Assembly: GCA_010672185.1 (NCBI GenBank)
Contig: JAAHHL010000163.1
Location: forward strand, 1 to 10,064
DNA length: 10,064 nucleotides
Reading direction: 5' to 3'
Source: Caldora sp. SIO3E6
GTDB lineage: Bacteria > Cyanobacteriota > Cyanobacteriia > Cyanobacteriales > Coleofasciculaceae
Position 1 is the stretch's first letter. Each line of letters begins with the position of its first letter. Under the pieces are notes generated by a model, which saw only the letters and a list, made by a program, of their open reading frames with translations, was not told the origin of the DNA and searched no databases. Position numbers and translations under genes: made by a program. Below are positions 1 to 7,901 of this stretch, piece by piece.

Positions 1-688
1 TCACAATTACAGGTTGAGACTGCCAAGGGTAAGTTTGTAGTTTAAAACTAATGACAAAGGAGATAGAAGCATTCTTTACCTCTTTTTTGCCTTTAGTAAT
101 TGAGACAGGATATGGTGGCCAAGACATGAATTCTGCCCCTTGAAAAGTATTAGCCACACGGTAAAATGTTAACTGATATTGCTCGTCTTTACCAAAAGAG
201 ATAGTAGGATTTTTAAGGAATTCTGTTGCTAGATAATAAGGCAGAGCTTGAAAAGATACAGTTTGATCAAATAAAGAATAGGTAGTAGGTTGTGGTGACC
301 ATTGCCAAGCTTCAGACTGGAGATTACTCAGAGCAGCTTCAACAGTATCGTCTCCCAAACAGTGGCTAAATTCTTCTCTGAGCCAATCTTGAATCAATTC
401 TGGCAATAAACCTAACTCAGCTTGTTCACTACTCCAAATCCAAGGAACGCCTGGATTTTGCCATCCGCGACGGGCTGTTTGAACAATTTGGGGAAAGCAA
501 GCTGAAATAACCGAGTCGAGGGAGTAAACAGGAACCGAAGGATAGCCTTTCCCAGTAAGTTTGACGCGCTTCTGTGCCAGAGATTTAGCTGTTTGTTGCC
601 AAGCTTCAGGAACGCTCAAAGTAAAAAGATTGCATGGTGCGTCTATATCTAGAGAGTAAGCACCAGGAAGAATAGTATTAAAGCTCAT
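1..688 (-). CDS. pPIWI-RE protein, N-terminal part (gene cut by window edge)
   Basis: An open frame without a stop starts at ATG 686-688 and runs off the left edge, giving 229 residues. A Shine-Dalgarno-like AAAGGA lies 7 bases before the ATG, inside the end of the helicase gene, whose stop overlaps this start by 11 bases. Residues about 175-229 show the pattern of the N-terminal DUF3962/pPIWI-RE module: a YQLTFYRVA strand, a SWPP turn (W190) and a SFVISFKLQTYPW strand (Q218-W222). The catalytic-like PIWI domain, with the conserved R and E that name the family, would lie beyond the edge and cannot be judged. The family is known from comparative genomics as an Argonaute-related protein encoded with a DinG-type helicase and a nuclease, predicted to act on RNA:DNA hybrids or R-loops of invading replicons. 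The two upstream genes match that partnership, which raises confidence more than this fragment alone could. Confidence 0.85.
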   Translation of the reverse strand, partial: MSFNTILPGAYSLDIDAPCNLFTLSVPEAWQQTAKSLAQKRVKLTGKGYPSVPVYSLDSVISACFPQIVQTARRGWQNPGVPWIWSSEQAELGLLPELIQDWLREEFSHCLGDDTVEAALSNLQSEAWQWSPQPTTYSLFDQTVSFQALPYYLATEFLKNPTISFGKDEQYQLTFYRVANTFQGAEFMSWPPYPVSITKGKKEVKNASISFVISFKLQTYPWQSQPVIV

Positions 689-3600
689 GATTTAATCCTT
701 TTGTAGATTTAAGTGCCTCGAAAAAAGCTCCGTACAGAGAGTTACCTAGAGTTTTTTCGTAGGGTTGTTTCTCATCACCATTAAGTTCGCCCGATAATTC
801 TCTAATGATGCCGACTAAAAGAGAAGTGGTTTCATCATCTACTTCATTATCAGCAGATTTTGGGGCAAACTTGGCATCGAGAAAATGAACCAGACAAGGA
901 ACTCCACCCCTAACTAAGCGTCCGATGATTTGCCAAATACTAACCAACTCTGTCCAACAGAGAACGGAACGTTCCTCTGAATTGAGCTGAGCAAAAGACA
1001 TTGCTCTACAATTGAGGTCGAGCATTTTAGCAATAGCAGATTGGTAAAATTGATTTTCTACTTCAGTCAAGGTTAAAGAAGCATTTCGCTCATAATTTTC
1101 CGCCTGTAAAATTGCCCAGTTGTTGAGTTGTCGAACCGTTATTTGCCAATCATCTGGGACGGGCATGGGGCGACTAAAAAATACAACAGCCCCAAAAGCA
1201 GCAATGTTATTCTTATTGAGAATATTGTGTCCCCGTTCGAGTGCCATCAAAGGAGCAGTAACAATTTTAGTTGGCCAATTTTTTAAGTCTTTAATTTGAC
1301 CACGACGAATTCCCTCGAGCTCCGCAGGAGCGTTATCGCGACGCAGACAAACAATACTGTCTGTTTGCCCTGGAAAATAACGGGGTAACAGTAATTCTTT
1401 AATCCACTCTGCTTCGTCATAGCTGTTCGTAACTATGAGAATACGCTGTCGGTCAGACCACTGCTTTGGATTTTTACTTTCTAAATCTTTTAGATTTTTA
1501 AACAAACGGTCGAGAAAATTAGGAGCTTTTCCTGGTCGCTCACAAATGGCTTTGACCATGTATTCAGCAGCTTTACGACGCTTTCCTGGAGGTAGTCCCG
1601 ATAAACGGATAAACTTACCTTCTGATTGTTGGGGGCTAAAGGTAAATTCACTGTCGCTAATGCCAGCATTTCCGGCTTTGTCATTATCTTTAGCTGGTTC
1701 TAGTAAAACAGTAGGCTGATCTTTGAGATGATAAGCAGGACTGCCTGGAGCATAACTAGTTCCTGAAATTAAAACGGTATGAGGGCCATCCCAGTTGTCT
1801 ATTGACCAAAGAGTAGGGAAATTTAGCAACAAAAAACGACCTACGCCAGCATAGCGGAAGTATTCTAATTTCCCACCTTGACTACTACCTCGATCACGGG
1901 TGTAGCGAAAACCCAAAATATTGCCTACTGGTGCAGCAGGAACGACGGGGAGAAAATCGCGGGGTGGGCGATATACTAAGACTTGACTCAGATCGTGAAA
2001 GTCGATAATCTGGCTGCGAACTAGTTCGTTGAGATGGTCAACTAAAAAGCCAAGGCGATTATTTAAGACTGTAATTAAGATGGCAAAATGTAGATTGCGC
2101 CTTATTTCCTCAAACTGAATTTCATCTTTGAGAGAAATTTTCAGATGTTTGAGCCAACCTTTTAACCATTCACCAACTTCTTCTAAAGCAGTACGATCAG
2201 TGTCTGCACTCAAAATTGTATGAGCCAGAACTGATAATTCCTTCCCTTTACGAAGATCTAAAGGAGCATTAAAAAATGCTTCTACGGTTTTAATTACTTC
2301 TTTTCGACGTTGCCGTTGTTCTTCAGGCGGTATACCTTCGAGCAGAGATGCTTTTCTTTGCTGGTGAGTGGCTTTTTTCTCTAGTTTGCGGGAAGATGTA
2401 TCAGTCTGGGGAGTCTTTAATAAATCTCGCACAATCTTATTGAATAGAGAGCGTCCCGTAAAGGGAGTCGTACCTAGCCACTCAACTAATTTTGGTTGAT
2501 TGTGCAGTCGAGGAAGAATTAAATCTGTAGCAATTTGAGCGTGGTCTTGAGCGCGTTTCCCAGCAGCCAAGAGTTCTGCTGCCATACTGCGTCGGTCTGA
2601 AGTATAAATATTACTGGCAAAACCCAGCCCTAGTTTATTGAGAAAAGAGTTTCCAGAAGCATCTACCAAAACCTGGCTGGGAGCAAAAGACTCATCTAAC
2701 TCCACCTGTACCCGGTCTGCTTCATCAACAAACAAAAAATCACACTCACGATAAACTGTCTCAGCCCAAGTTATTTTTTGCTCAAATGCTTGGTGAGGGA
2801 CGCGGGAATAAATCAAGCTTCCTGGGGTTAATACCCAAACCTTTGCCAGGGCAATATCTTTTTCTAGCTGATGGCGAGGACATTTGTAATAAAGGGGACA
2901 GGTATAGCCATATTTTTCCCAGAAGTCCTCTATATCGTTTTCATCATCATCTTCGCTATTGCTATTCTCTGATTCTAGATCCGCAGCTTTCTGATAAAGG
3001 CTATGACAGGGTTCAGAAGCAAACTCCCATTTTTCTTCTGATTGCACTAAACCCAATAGAGGACAAATAGGACTAAACCAACGCCATGCAGGATGAACTG
3101 CTCCTTGAGAGATTTCTTCTCCTGCTCTTGCGAAAAGAGGTTCGTAGACTTTTTGGAGATGATCTTTGCGGTCTCTTCCTAGAATAGGAGCAGCCTGAAT
3201 TGAAAGTCCGTGAGCAAAAAGAGATGCCAATCTTACCGCAGTAACTACATCATTAACGATTAAGCCACAGCGATATCCTTGCTTGGCAAAGTGGTAAATC
3301 AGAATTTCTAGTAAGGTTGACTTACCTACATTTAACAAACCAACTATATGTATTAATCCTTCGAGCTTCAACTCAGTGCTGGGAAGAAAATCATTATTAT
3401 CTGATTCATCCATCAGCTTTAAAGCAATACCACAGAGACGTTGGTAGTAATTCTGCTCGTCTCCAGAATTAGCCAGTAGCCTGTCCATCTCCCGTGCGGT
3501 TTCCTTTAATTCCTCTAAAGTTACAGTATGAGAGGGATTTTTTGCCTTGCGGTTTCCTTTAAAAGTAACGGTTGGAGAAGGAGCTATATCGGCTACACTT

Positions 3601-4175
3601 TGGGGAATGGAGATGGGAATTTCTATGGGGGAATTACCCTTGTGAGAAGATTTAGTGTACCAAGTTCCCGCCGTTGCTAATTTGACTTTTTGTTGCTTGT
3701 GAGGCGGGGCTGTCGATAAAGTTTGTAGATATAGTTTTTGCCGTCGAGGATAGACGGTTGAAGGAATTAATCGAGGGATATCTTTGGGGTCATTTAATTC
3801 AAAAGTCCTGATGGTTTCAGGCAGCTTGATATATTCAGCAAGCGATCGCTTCCATTGGCTTCCTTTGCGACGAATCAGATAAAAACGTGCTCTTTGTGCC
3901 TTCAGCCAGTTATTGTCGTCTAGCAAACATTCAACTCGAAAGCGATACCCTAACAGTAATGCCGATACGGAAGTTGCTGGGTCATTTGGAGCAAGCTCTT
4001 TGAGTAACGTTAGCCCTAATTCTACTTCTGTAATTAGCTCGGCTAATTGCTGAACTAACTTAGATTGTTTTTTTTGACTAAAATCGGGAAAAACCCTCGC
4101 CACGTATTCTTTTAACTCATCAGATTTACGCAATGCAGCCCGCACTTCCTTGCCCCATTGAGCAATATTACGCAC
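678..4175 (-). CDS. Large XPD/DinG-type superfamily 2 helicase of the pPIWI-RE module
   Basis: This is an 1165-residue ATP-dependent helicase, probably cytoplasmic, expected to unwind DNA or RNA:DNA hybrids for the pPIWI-RE protein and the nuclease. Numbering from the chosen start: Walker A GLLNVGKST at 279-287, four cysteines at 371, 390, 426 and 432 (spacing C-x18-C-x35-C-x5-C), Walker B VDEAD at 483-487, and motif VI QIIGRLVR at 1082-1089. Cysteines between motifs I and II are the hallmark of XPD/DinG iron-sulfur helicases. Cysteines 2 and 3 are separated by a Ser/Glu/Asp-rich insert. The first 270 residues match no domain I recognise. Start: the frame extends to a GTG at 4226, but that has no ribosome site and overlaps the upstream gene by 59 bases. 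GTG 4175 has AGAGG 10 bases upstream and an 8-base overlap with the upstream stop, so I prefer it. The stop overlaps the pPIWI-RE start by 11 bases, which suggests translational coupling. Confidence 0.9.
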   Translation of the reverse strand: MRNIAQWGKEVRAALRKSDELKEYVARVFPDFSQKKQSKLVQQLAELITEVELGLTLLKELAPNDPATSVSALLLGYRFRVECLLDDNNWLKAQRARFYLIRRKGSQWKRSLAEYIKLPETIRTFELNDPKDIPRLIPSTVYPRRQKLYLQTLSTAPPHKQQKVKLATAGTWYTKSSHKGNSPIEIPISIPQSVADIAPSPTVTFKGNRKAKNPSHTVTLEELKETAREMDRLLANSGDEQNYYQRLCGIALKLMDESDNNDFLPSTELKLEGLIHIVGLLNVGKSTLLEILIYHFAKQGYRCGLIVNDVVTAVRLASLFAHGLSIQAAPILGRDRKDHLQKVYEPLFARAGEEISQGAVHPAWRWFSPICPLLGLVQSEEKWEFASEPCHSLYQKAADLESENSNSEDDDENDIEDFWEKYGYTCPLYYKCPRHQLEKDIALAKVWVLTPGSLIYSRVPHQAFEQKITWAETVYRECDFLFVDEADRVQVELDESFAPSQVLVDASGNSFLNKLGLGFASNIYTSDRRSMAAELLAAGKRAQDHAQIATDLILPRLHNQPKLVEWLGTTPFTGRSLFNKIVRDLLKTPQTDTSSRKLEKKATHQQRKASLLEGIPPEEQRQRRKEVIKTVEAFFNAPLDLRKGKELSVLAHTILSADTDRTALEEVGEWLKGWLKHLKISLKDEIQFEEIRRNLHFAILITVLNNRLGFLVDHLNELVRSQIIDFHDLSQVLVYRPPRDFLPVVPAAPVGNILGFRYTRDRGSSQGGKLEYFRYAGVGRFLLLNFPTLWSIDNWDGPHTVLISGTSYAPGSPAYHLKDQPTVLLEPAKDNDKAGNAGISDSEFTFSPQQSEGKFIRLSGLPPGKRRKAAEYMVKAICERPGKAPNFLDRLFKNLKDLESKNPKQWSDRQRILIVTNSYDEAEWIKELLLPRYFPGQTDSIVCLRRDNAPAELEGIRRGQIKDLKNWPTKIVTAPLMALERGHNILNKNNIAAFGAVVFFSRPMPVPDDWQITVRQLNNWAILQAENYERNASLTLTEVENQFYQSAIAKMLDLNCRAMSFAQLNSEERSVLCWTELVSIWQIIGRLVRGGVPCLVHFLDAKFAPKSADNEVDDETTSLLVGIIRELSGELNGDEKQPYEKTLGNSLYGAFFEALKSTKGLNHEL

Positions 4176-5484
4176 GATTTTTTTTCCTCTTTTGCAAAAT
4201 TGTTTTAGCTTCAGCGATAACTTCACTAATCAATTTCAATCTTATGCCATTGAGTGAAGGTTCTAATTTTTCACGCCTTACCTTGATACCTAATTCTTGC
4301 TCTCGCGAGTCAGGAAAAACAATAAATGTCTCTTGAGCATCAGGGCGATACTGTACTTTTTGTAAGCGCTCTTTATCCAAATAAGACCAATCTTTGACAT
4401 CAATTGCCCAGTGAAGTTTTCGGCTGAATTCCACCAGCAAATCGAATTCATCAATTTGTGGCCATAGCGTAACCCGCACACCCAACTTAGACAGTTCTTC
4501 GGCTAAATGGATTTCCCAAAGTCCTGGAATAGTTCCATAGCGATATATTCCTGGTGTAACCACTTTCATGGTTTCAGCTTGCTCTCTAGTGATTGTTGCT
4601 TGAGGAGGTAGCTTCCACTTTGCAGACAGGCGATCGCAAGCTGTATTGCGACAGCCATAACTACCATCAGAACGTTGACGCTGGATGTATTGACAACGAG
4701 GACAAAAATGAAAGGTTCGATCTGCGCTTAAATCTACTAGATCGACATACGCCTGCTGTAAATAATTCCGTAGAGGTCGAAGAGTATCTTTTGACAAAAG
4801 ACGGCGATAATCTTTGTAAGGAATAACTGGTCGCTCTGTAATCAACTTGCGAAAAACCCGATAGGATTCGTCGAGTTGATTGGCTCGGCAGTATTCCAAA
4901 ACATCCTGTAAAACTTTTTCCTGCACCTGCCTTTCGACATCTTCGCCCGTTACTAACCACTGATGGGCAAAATCAGAAATCAACCCGTCTTCAATCAGGG
5001 TTACATCTGATGATAAATTTTGAATTTCTTGGGCAGGAGTCCATTCAATTACTGGAGTTTCAGCCCATTGAAAAAATTCTGGTAGGCTCTCTGGTGCAGT
5101 TTCATCTTTTTGTAATAAGGAAGTCAAATACATTCGGGACATTCCCAAACGTAATGCTTGAGGTAAATTAGCTCTTTGCTCCGGCTCAAGTTTTTCCCAT
5201 TCAGCTAGCCCTCTTGCTAAATAACGCAGAGTCTCTGTTACGGGGATTTGTACCTCTGGTTCTACTGGTTCTTCTCGAATCAAATGCAAAGTTCTGGGAA
5301 CATGATCTTCCCATTCCACATCAACACCTCGCATTGTCTGTAGCCAGCGTTGTAAGGTAGCTTTCTGACGAGGCTGCATTTCCAGTTCGATACATAACTC
5401 TTCTAGGGTCGGGCCTTCTTTGTGTACGCGAAACCATTCTTGTAACGCCTCTATAATCTTCTCTCGATGTCGGGTTACTTTCAC
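4168..5484 (-). CDS. PD-(D/E)XK nuclease-fold protein with winged helix and zinc ribbon (pPIWI-RE-associated REase)
   Basis: This 438-residue protein is the likely DNA-cutting partner in the pPIWI-RE module. Numbering from the chosen start: residues about 6-55 look like a LexA-type winged helix (HREKIIEALQEW, then GPTLEELCIELEM); cysteines 261, 264, 278 and 283 (CPRC and CRNTAC) form a probable zinc ribbon; residues 322-390 carry a PD-(D/E)XK pattern with LWEIHLAEEL (E324/E329), D348 in DEFDLLVEF, and D362-x-K364 in AIDVKD. The middle third is helical with no motif I know. Start: an ATG at 5529 would add 15 residues, but GTG 5484 follows a perfect AAGGAGG by 8 bases, and the best promoter would place its transcript start downstream of 5529. 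It is first of three overlapping genes (helicase and pPIWI-RE follow). Known of the family: this nuclease accompanies pPIWI-RE in a conserved operon. That it cleaves invading DNA is prediction. Confidence 0.85.
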   Translation of the reverse strand: MKVTRHREKIIEALQEWFRVHKEGPTLEELCIELEMQPRQKATLQRWLQTMRGVDVEWEDHVPRTLHLIREEPVEPEVQIPVTETLRYLARGLAEWEKLEPEQRANLPQALRLGMSRMYLTSLLQKDETAPESLPEFFQWAETPVIEWTPAQEIQNLSSDVTLIEDGLISDFAHQWLVTGEDVERQVQEKVLQDVLEYCRANQLDESYRVFRKLITERPVIPYKDYRRLLSKDTLRPLRNYLQQAYVDLVDLSADRTFHFCPRCQYIQRQRSDGSYGCRNTACDRLSAKWKLPPQATITREQAETMKVVTPGIYRYGTIPGLWEIHLAEELSKLGVRVTLWPQIDEFDLLVEFSRKLHWAIDVKDWSYLDKERLQKVQYRPDAQETFIVFPDSREQELGIKVRREKLEPSLNGIRLKLISEVIAEAKTILQKRKKNRA

Positions 5485-5519
5485 AGGAATAGCCTCCTTC
5501 CGCAATCCGTCTGGATAAG

Positions 5520-5549
5520 AGTATGGCATATTTATTTTTTAAAAGTCAA
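5520..5549 (-). promoter_or_regulatory. Probable sigma70-type promoter of the pPIWI-RE operon
   Basis: On the minus strand a -35 TTGACT (plus 5544-5549, five of six consensus bases) is followed after 18 bases by a -10 CATACT (plus 5520-5525, four of six). A transcript would start near 5510-5513, between the two candidate starts of the nuclease gene. That fits translation from GTG 5484 behind its AAGGAGG and not from ATG 5529. The call rests on sequence match only. Confidence 0.5.
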
Positions 5550-5572
5550 GTAAATGTTGTGATGTTTTTATA

Positions 5573-5590
5573 ATGTTTCTGATGTTTCTG
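5573..5590 (-). repeat. Tandem 9-bp repeat upstream of the pPIWI-RE operon promoter
   Basis: Two perfect copies of ATGTTTCTG (plus strand) stand head to tail. Related ATGTT cores occur nearer the promoter (gatgttt at 5561-5567, aatgttg at 5553-5559), making four similar units 8 to 11 bases apart, just upstream of the -35 box at 5544-5549. Spaced direct repeats there could bind an activator or repressor, but they could also be chance in AT-rich DNA. Confidence 0.35.
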
Positions 5591-5676
5591 TTTTTTGCAG
5601 GTAACATCTACACTCTCAGGGTGAAAAAACTAATATAACCTTTGTATGGCAATAATTACAGCTTCTTGGAAATTTT

Positions 5677-5708
5677 AAAAAAGAGGCAGCGCAAGCTGTT
5701 CGACCTCT
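5677..5708 (-). terminator. Rho-independent terminator on the minus strand, between dndC and the nuclease gene
   Basis: Read on the minus strand, AGAGG is followed by a TCGAA bulge, then CAGC, a TTGC loop, GCTG and CCTCT, and directly by a run of six T. The stem is nine pairs with one 5-base bulge. It lies about 260 bases after the dndC stop and ahead of the promoter of the nuclease gene, so it would end a dndC transcript (or a small RNA) and separate it from the pPIWI-RE operon. Confidence 0.6.
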
Positions 5709-5880
5709 AGCCTGAAAGATTTTATAGGTTTTGGGGAGGCGACCTGGGAAATGAAAAGCTTTGTATGTGAGAAAAGCCCCACCAGGAGAATAGATGTAGT
5801 GCGTTCATGTCGCGTGTGCATTACCCACAACCTAAATTCTTCCAGGATTTACGCTTGCTTTTCCTGTTAGAGCAATCAGC
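5709..5880 (-). other. Non-coding stretch with several complementary segments; possible small RNA
   Basis: No convincing reading frame fills this stretch. On the minus strand it holds complementary segments ending at the terminator at 5677-5708: CCTGG near 5785 can pair with CCAGG near 5745, and TGGGG next to the first can pair with CCCCA just after the GGTCGCCTCCCC segment. A structured RNA of about 150-200 nt ending at the terminator is therefore conceivable, or a structured 3' untranslated region of dndC. I see no match to an RNA family I can name, and no clear promoter for a separate transcript. Confidence 0.25.
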
Positions 5881-5929
5881 TATTCCGATGCCGTAAGCAA
5901 TCACGTAATCCAACACTGGAGTTTGCTGC

Positions 5930-5956
5930 GTTGGGTTTCACTCCGTTTCACCCAAC
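5930..5956. repeat. Dispersed cyanobacterial hairpin repeat (GTTGGGT...ACCCAAC)
   Basis: GTTGGGT at 5930-5936 and ACCCAAC at 5950-5956 form a perfect 7-bp inverted repeat around a 13-base loop, followed by CTACATT. This closely resembles the GTTGGGTTTC...CCCAACCTAC repeat scattered between genes in many cyanobacteria. It begins 14 bases beyond the dndC stop and may stabilise the transcript end. There is no T-run, so it is not called a terminator. Confidence 0.6.
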
Positions 5957-5970
5957 CTACATTAATGAAG

Positions 5971-7800
5971 TTATTTTCCCTCCTCACTATGAGCTGGGAA
6001 CTTACAGTTTGCCCAAGTCTGCTGTTCAGCAGTAGTAACATCATGTCCGGCTAAACCGTCATCATTTCCTTCTATTTTGCAATCTTGCTCCTTGACTTCT
6101 ACCTTCTGCCCTTTCTCCTGGGTGAACGAAATTTGGCGTGGGATTTCCATTCTCCGCGTCCCCGCGTCCCCGCGTCCCCGCGTCTGCTGACTTGTTTCCC
6201 CACTCATTTTTTCGTTCACCTCTTTCTCCTCTGCCTTCACTGGCTCCTCTGAAGTTGTTGAACTACTGCTAGTAGCAGCTGCTTTCAAAGTGAGCTGAAC
6301 AGTTTGAACGTCACCTTCACTAGCTGCATGTTTCAAATCCCGTTTCAAGTGAGCATTGTCAATTGCTTCCTGTTTAGAGCGAGAACTAGTATTGAAACAT
6401 TTTTCCAAAGCTTCATTGAGCCCAATGCGACGAGACATGGTACGGTACTGGCGCTCTGTATCTAGCAGCTTTGCCATTAGTTCTAGGTGCATGGCGTCAT
6501 CACCACAAATTTCTTCTAAAACCTGCCATTCATCACTACCTAAAAGACGATTATCGGCTCCGGGGCGGGAGTCTTTAAAGATTTCTCCAGTGACTTGTTG
6601 ATAGATACGAGGTAAGCTGTCATCAAATTCGTGTTTTTCTTCTAGCCAGATCCGACGAATTTCACTGAGTTCTTCTTCTGTAATTAGAGTAATATTACTC
6701 ATCTCTTCTGGACCAGAGCAACGAATTTTGGTTTGAGCTTCTAAGACTCGCCGCAGCCAATGTTCTCGCCATTTTTTAGTATAAGGTCCAGGAATGGGCT
6801 CTACTGAAATTTCCCCTTTGACATTGCGCTCAAACAACTCTACTTTGCCATAGATACGACGAAAGTCTCTGCGATCGCGGTCATCATAGAGATCTAACTC
6901 ATTGCGGATATCTAGTAGAGGCTGCATCCATTCTTTTTCTTCATCATTTTGAATCATCGCCTCCATAGATCTATCTTTATTTACCATTGTGCAAACCCAG
7001 CAACCAAAGCGGGAATCGCCACAACTAGGAGTAGAAGTATCGATTACCAGAGGACATTCATTGTCTGCTGTTGCACCTCGGTACATAATAAATAAGTCTT
7101 TATTACTGTTTCCCCAAGGATTTGGCCACTGATTCAAGTAAATCCAAACTTCATCATTACGCCAGTCTTCTATAGGGGTGTAAATGAGGGAGTTAATTAA
7201 ACTGGCTCTTGGATTGAGGCGATCTCGCACTCGACCTTTTGCGTGCTTTGCCATGACACTCGCACGTTTGTTGCTTTCTGCTTTACGCATACCTAAAACA
7301 AGAATTACTTCCCCACTTGCTCTAACCATTTCACGGATAAAGCGGTTTGCAGGAGTAATTTTCAGGCGTTCCGTACACCAGCGAAACCTGTTTCGCGGTG
7401 CTGGGTAACCTTTACCAATTAAACAAACCCAGAAGGTATCCTTTACTTCAGGATAAAGCAGATGGGGTTCTACCGGCATTTTCTGCTCTTGTGCCGCAAT
7501 CTTCATCTGCTTTAAAGAGTTGCTGATCCAAGCAGATACAATAGGATTCTCTACCAGAGTATCTGTGGTAATAACATGAATAGTCTTAGTACGCTTTTCT
7601 AGGGGGAGTGCTGCGATCGCATTCCAGACTAGCTGCAAAACTGTAGTACTATCTTTGCCTCCGCTGTATCCGATAACCCAGGGAATGGCATCTAGACAGT
7701 ACAGTTCTTGAATTTCGTTGGTGAGAGCTTCGATATCTGCCACCAACTCAGTAACTGTGCGGTTATTCTGCTGTTTTTCTGACTGTTGGGGTTTATTCAT
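5971..7800 (-). CDS. dndC: DndC-type DNA phosphorothioation ATP-pyrophosphatase/sulfurtransferase
   Basis: DndC belongs to the PAPS-reductase/ATP-pyrophosphatase family and activates the DNA backbone or carries sulfur during phosphorothioate modification, normally with a cysteine desulfurase (DndA or IscS) and DndD/DndE. Visible here: the PP-loop SGGKDST at 46-52, a conserved RFRWCTERLK stretch around C142, and cysteines 249, 260, 267 and 270 (the last three as C-x6-C-x2-C) suited to a 4Fe-4S cluster. At 609 residues it is longer than I expect for DndC. Residues about 471-609 are a low-complexity tail with an isolated ankyrin-like AASEGDVQTVQLTL, a serine/glutamate-rich part and a GRGDAGTR segment encoded by an 8-bp tandem repeat. 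ATG 7800 gives a full-length N terminus, though only a weak GTGAG precedes it. It is divergent from dndB, and the pPIWI-RE operon follows on the same strand where dndD would be expected. The identification is firm; activity without visible DndD/DndE is unknown. Confidence 0.92.
   Translation of the reverse strand: MNKPQQSEKQQNNRTVTELVADIEALTNEIQELYCLDAIPWVIGYSGGKDSTTVLQLVWNAIAALPLEKRTKTIHVITTDTLVENPIVSAWISNSLKQMKIAAQEQKMPVEPHLLYPEVKDTFWVCLIGKGYPAPRNRFRWCTERLKITPANRFIREMVRASGEVILVLGMRKAESNKRASVMAKHAKGRVRDRLNPRASLINSLIYTPIEDWRNDEVWIYLNQWPNPWGNSNKDLFIMYRGATADNECPLVIDTSTPSCGDSRFGCWVCTMVNKDRSMEAMIQNDEEKEWMQPLLDIRNELDLYDDRDRRDFRRIYGKVELFERNVKGEISVEPIPGPYTKKWREHWLRRVLEAQTKIRCSGPEEMSNITLITEEELSEIRRIWLEEKHEFDDSLPRIYQQVTGEIFKDSRPGADNRLLGSDEWQVLEEICGDDAMHLELMAKLLDTERQYRTMSRRIGLNEALEKCFNTSSRSKQEAIDNAHLKRDLKHAASEGDVQTVQLTLKAAATSSSSTTSEEPVKAEEKEVNEKMSGETSQQTRGRGDAGTRRMEIPRQISFTQEKGQKVEVKEQDCKIEGNDDGLAGHDVTTAEQQTWANCKFPAHSEEGK
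6154..6185. repeat. Four tandem copies of an 8-bp unit (CCGCGTCC) inside dndC
   Basis: Units lie at 6154-6161, 6162-6169, 6170-6177 and 6178-6185; the first three are identical and the last ends in T instead of C. Repeats of this type are common in filamentous cyanobacterial genomes, mostly between genes. This one is inside the C-terminal tail of dndC and encodes the arginine/glycine-rich stretch around residues 539-550. Because 8 is not a multiple of 3, gaining or losing one unit would shift the frame of the last roughly 60 residues. Confidence 0.85.
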
Positions 7801-7819
7801 TGCTCACGTATACTATTCT

Positions 7820-7836
7820 GTCAATTGGCAATTGAC
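7820..7836. promoter_or_regulatory. Palindrome just upstream of dndC; possible operator
   Basis: GTCAATT, a 3-base centre and AATTGAC form a perfect 7-bp inverted repeat 19 bases before the dndC start codon. It sits where a repressor could block dndC expression. CAATTGAC is also part of a common dispersed cyanobacterial repeat, so its role is uncertain. I found no convincing -35/-10 pair for dndC. Confidence 0.35.
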
Positions 7837-7901
7837 TGATAAAGGGGAAGGGAAGTATTCATCATAATTAGATTAATACAACAGTACTCCCATATATAAC
7901 A

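Noticed and set aside
2786..3070. 94-residue plus-strand frame inside the helicase gene
   Set aside because: It lies wholly antisense to a strongly supported gene region with Fe-S-type cysteines, and shows no domain or ribosome site.
5715..5875. Plus-strand frame through the spacer (GEATWEMKSF...)
   Set aside because: It is short, has no good start or ribosome site, resembles no family I know, and the stretch is better explained by hairpins and a minus-strand terminator.
6154..6185. CRISPR-like repeat
   Set aside because: The units are only 8 bp and have no spacers between them, so this is a simple tandem repeat.
7801..7860. TTGACA next to dndC as a -35 box
   Set aside because: TTGACA on the minus strand at about 7819-7824 is too near the start codon: a correctly spaced -10 would fall on or inside the dndC start. 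It is better seen as half of the palindrome at 7820-7836.
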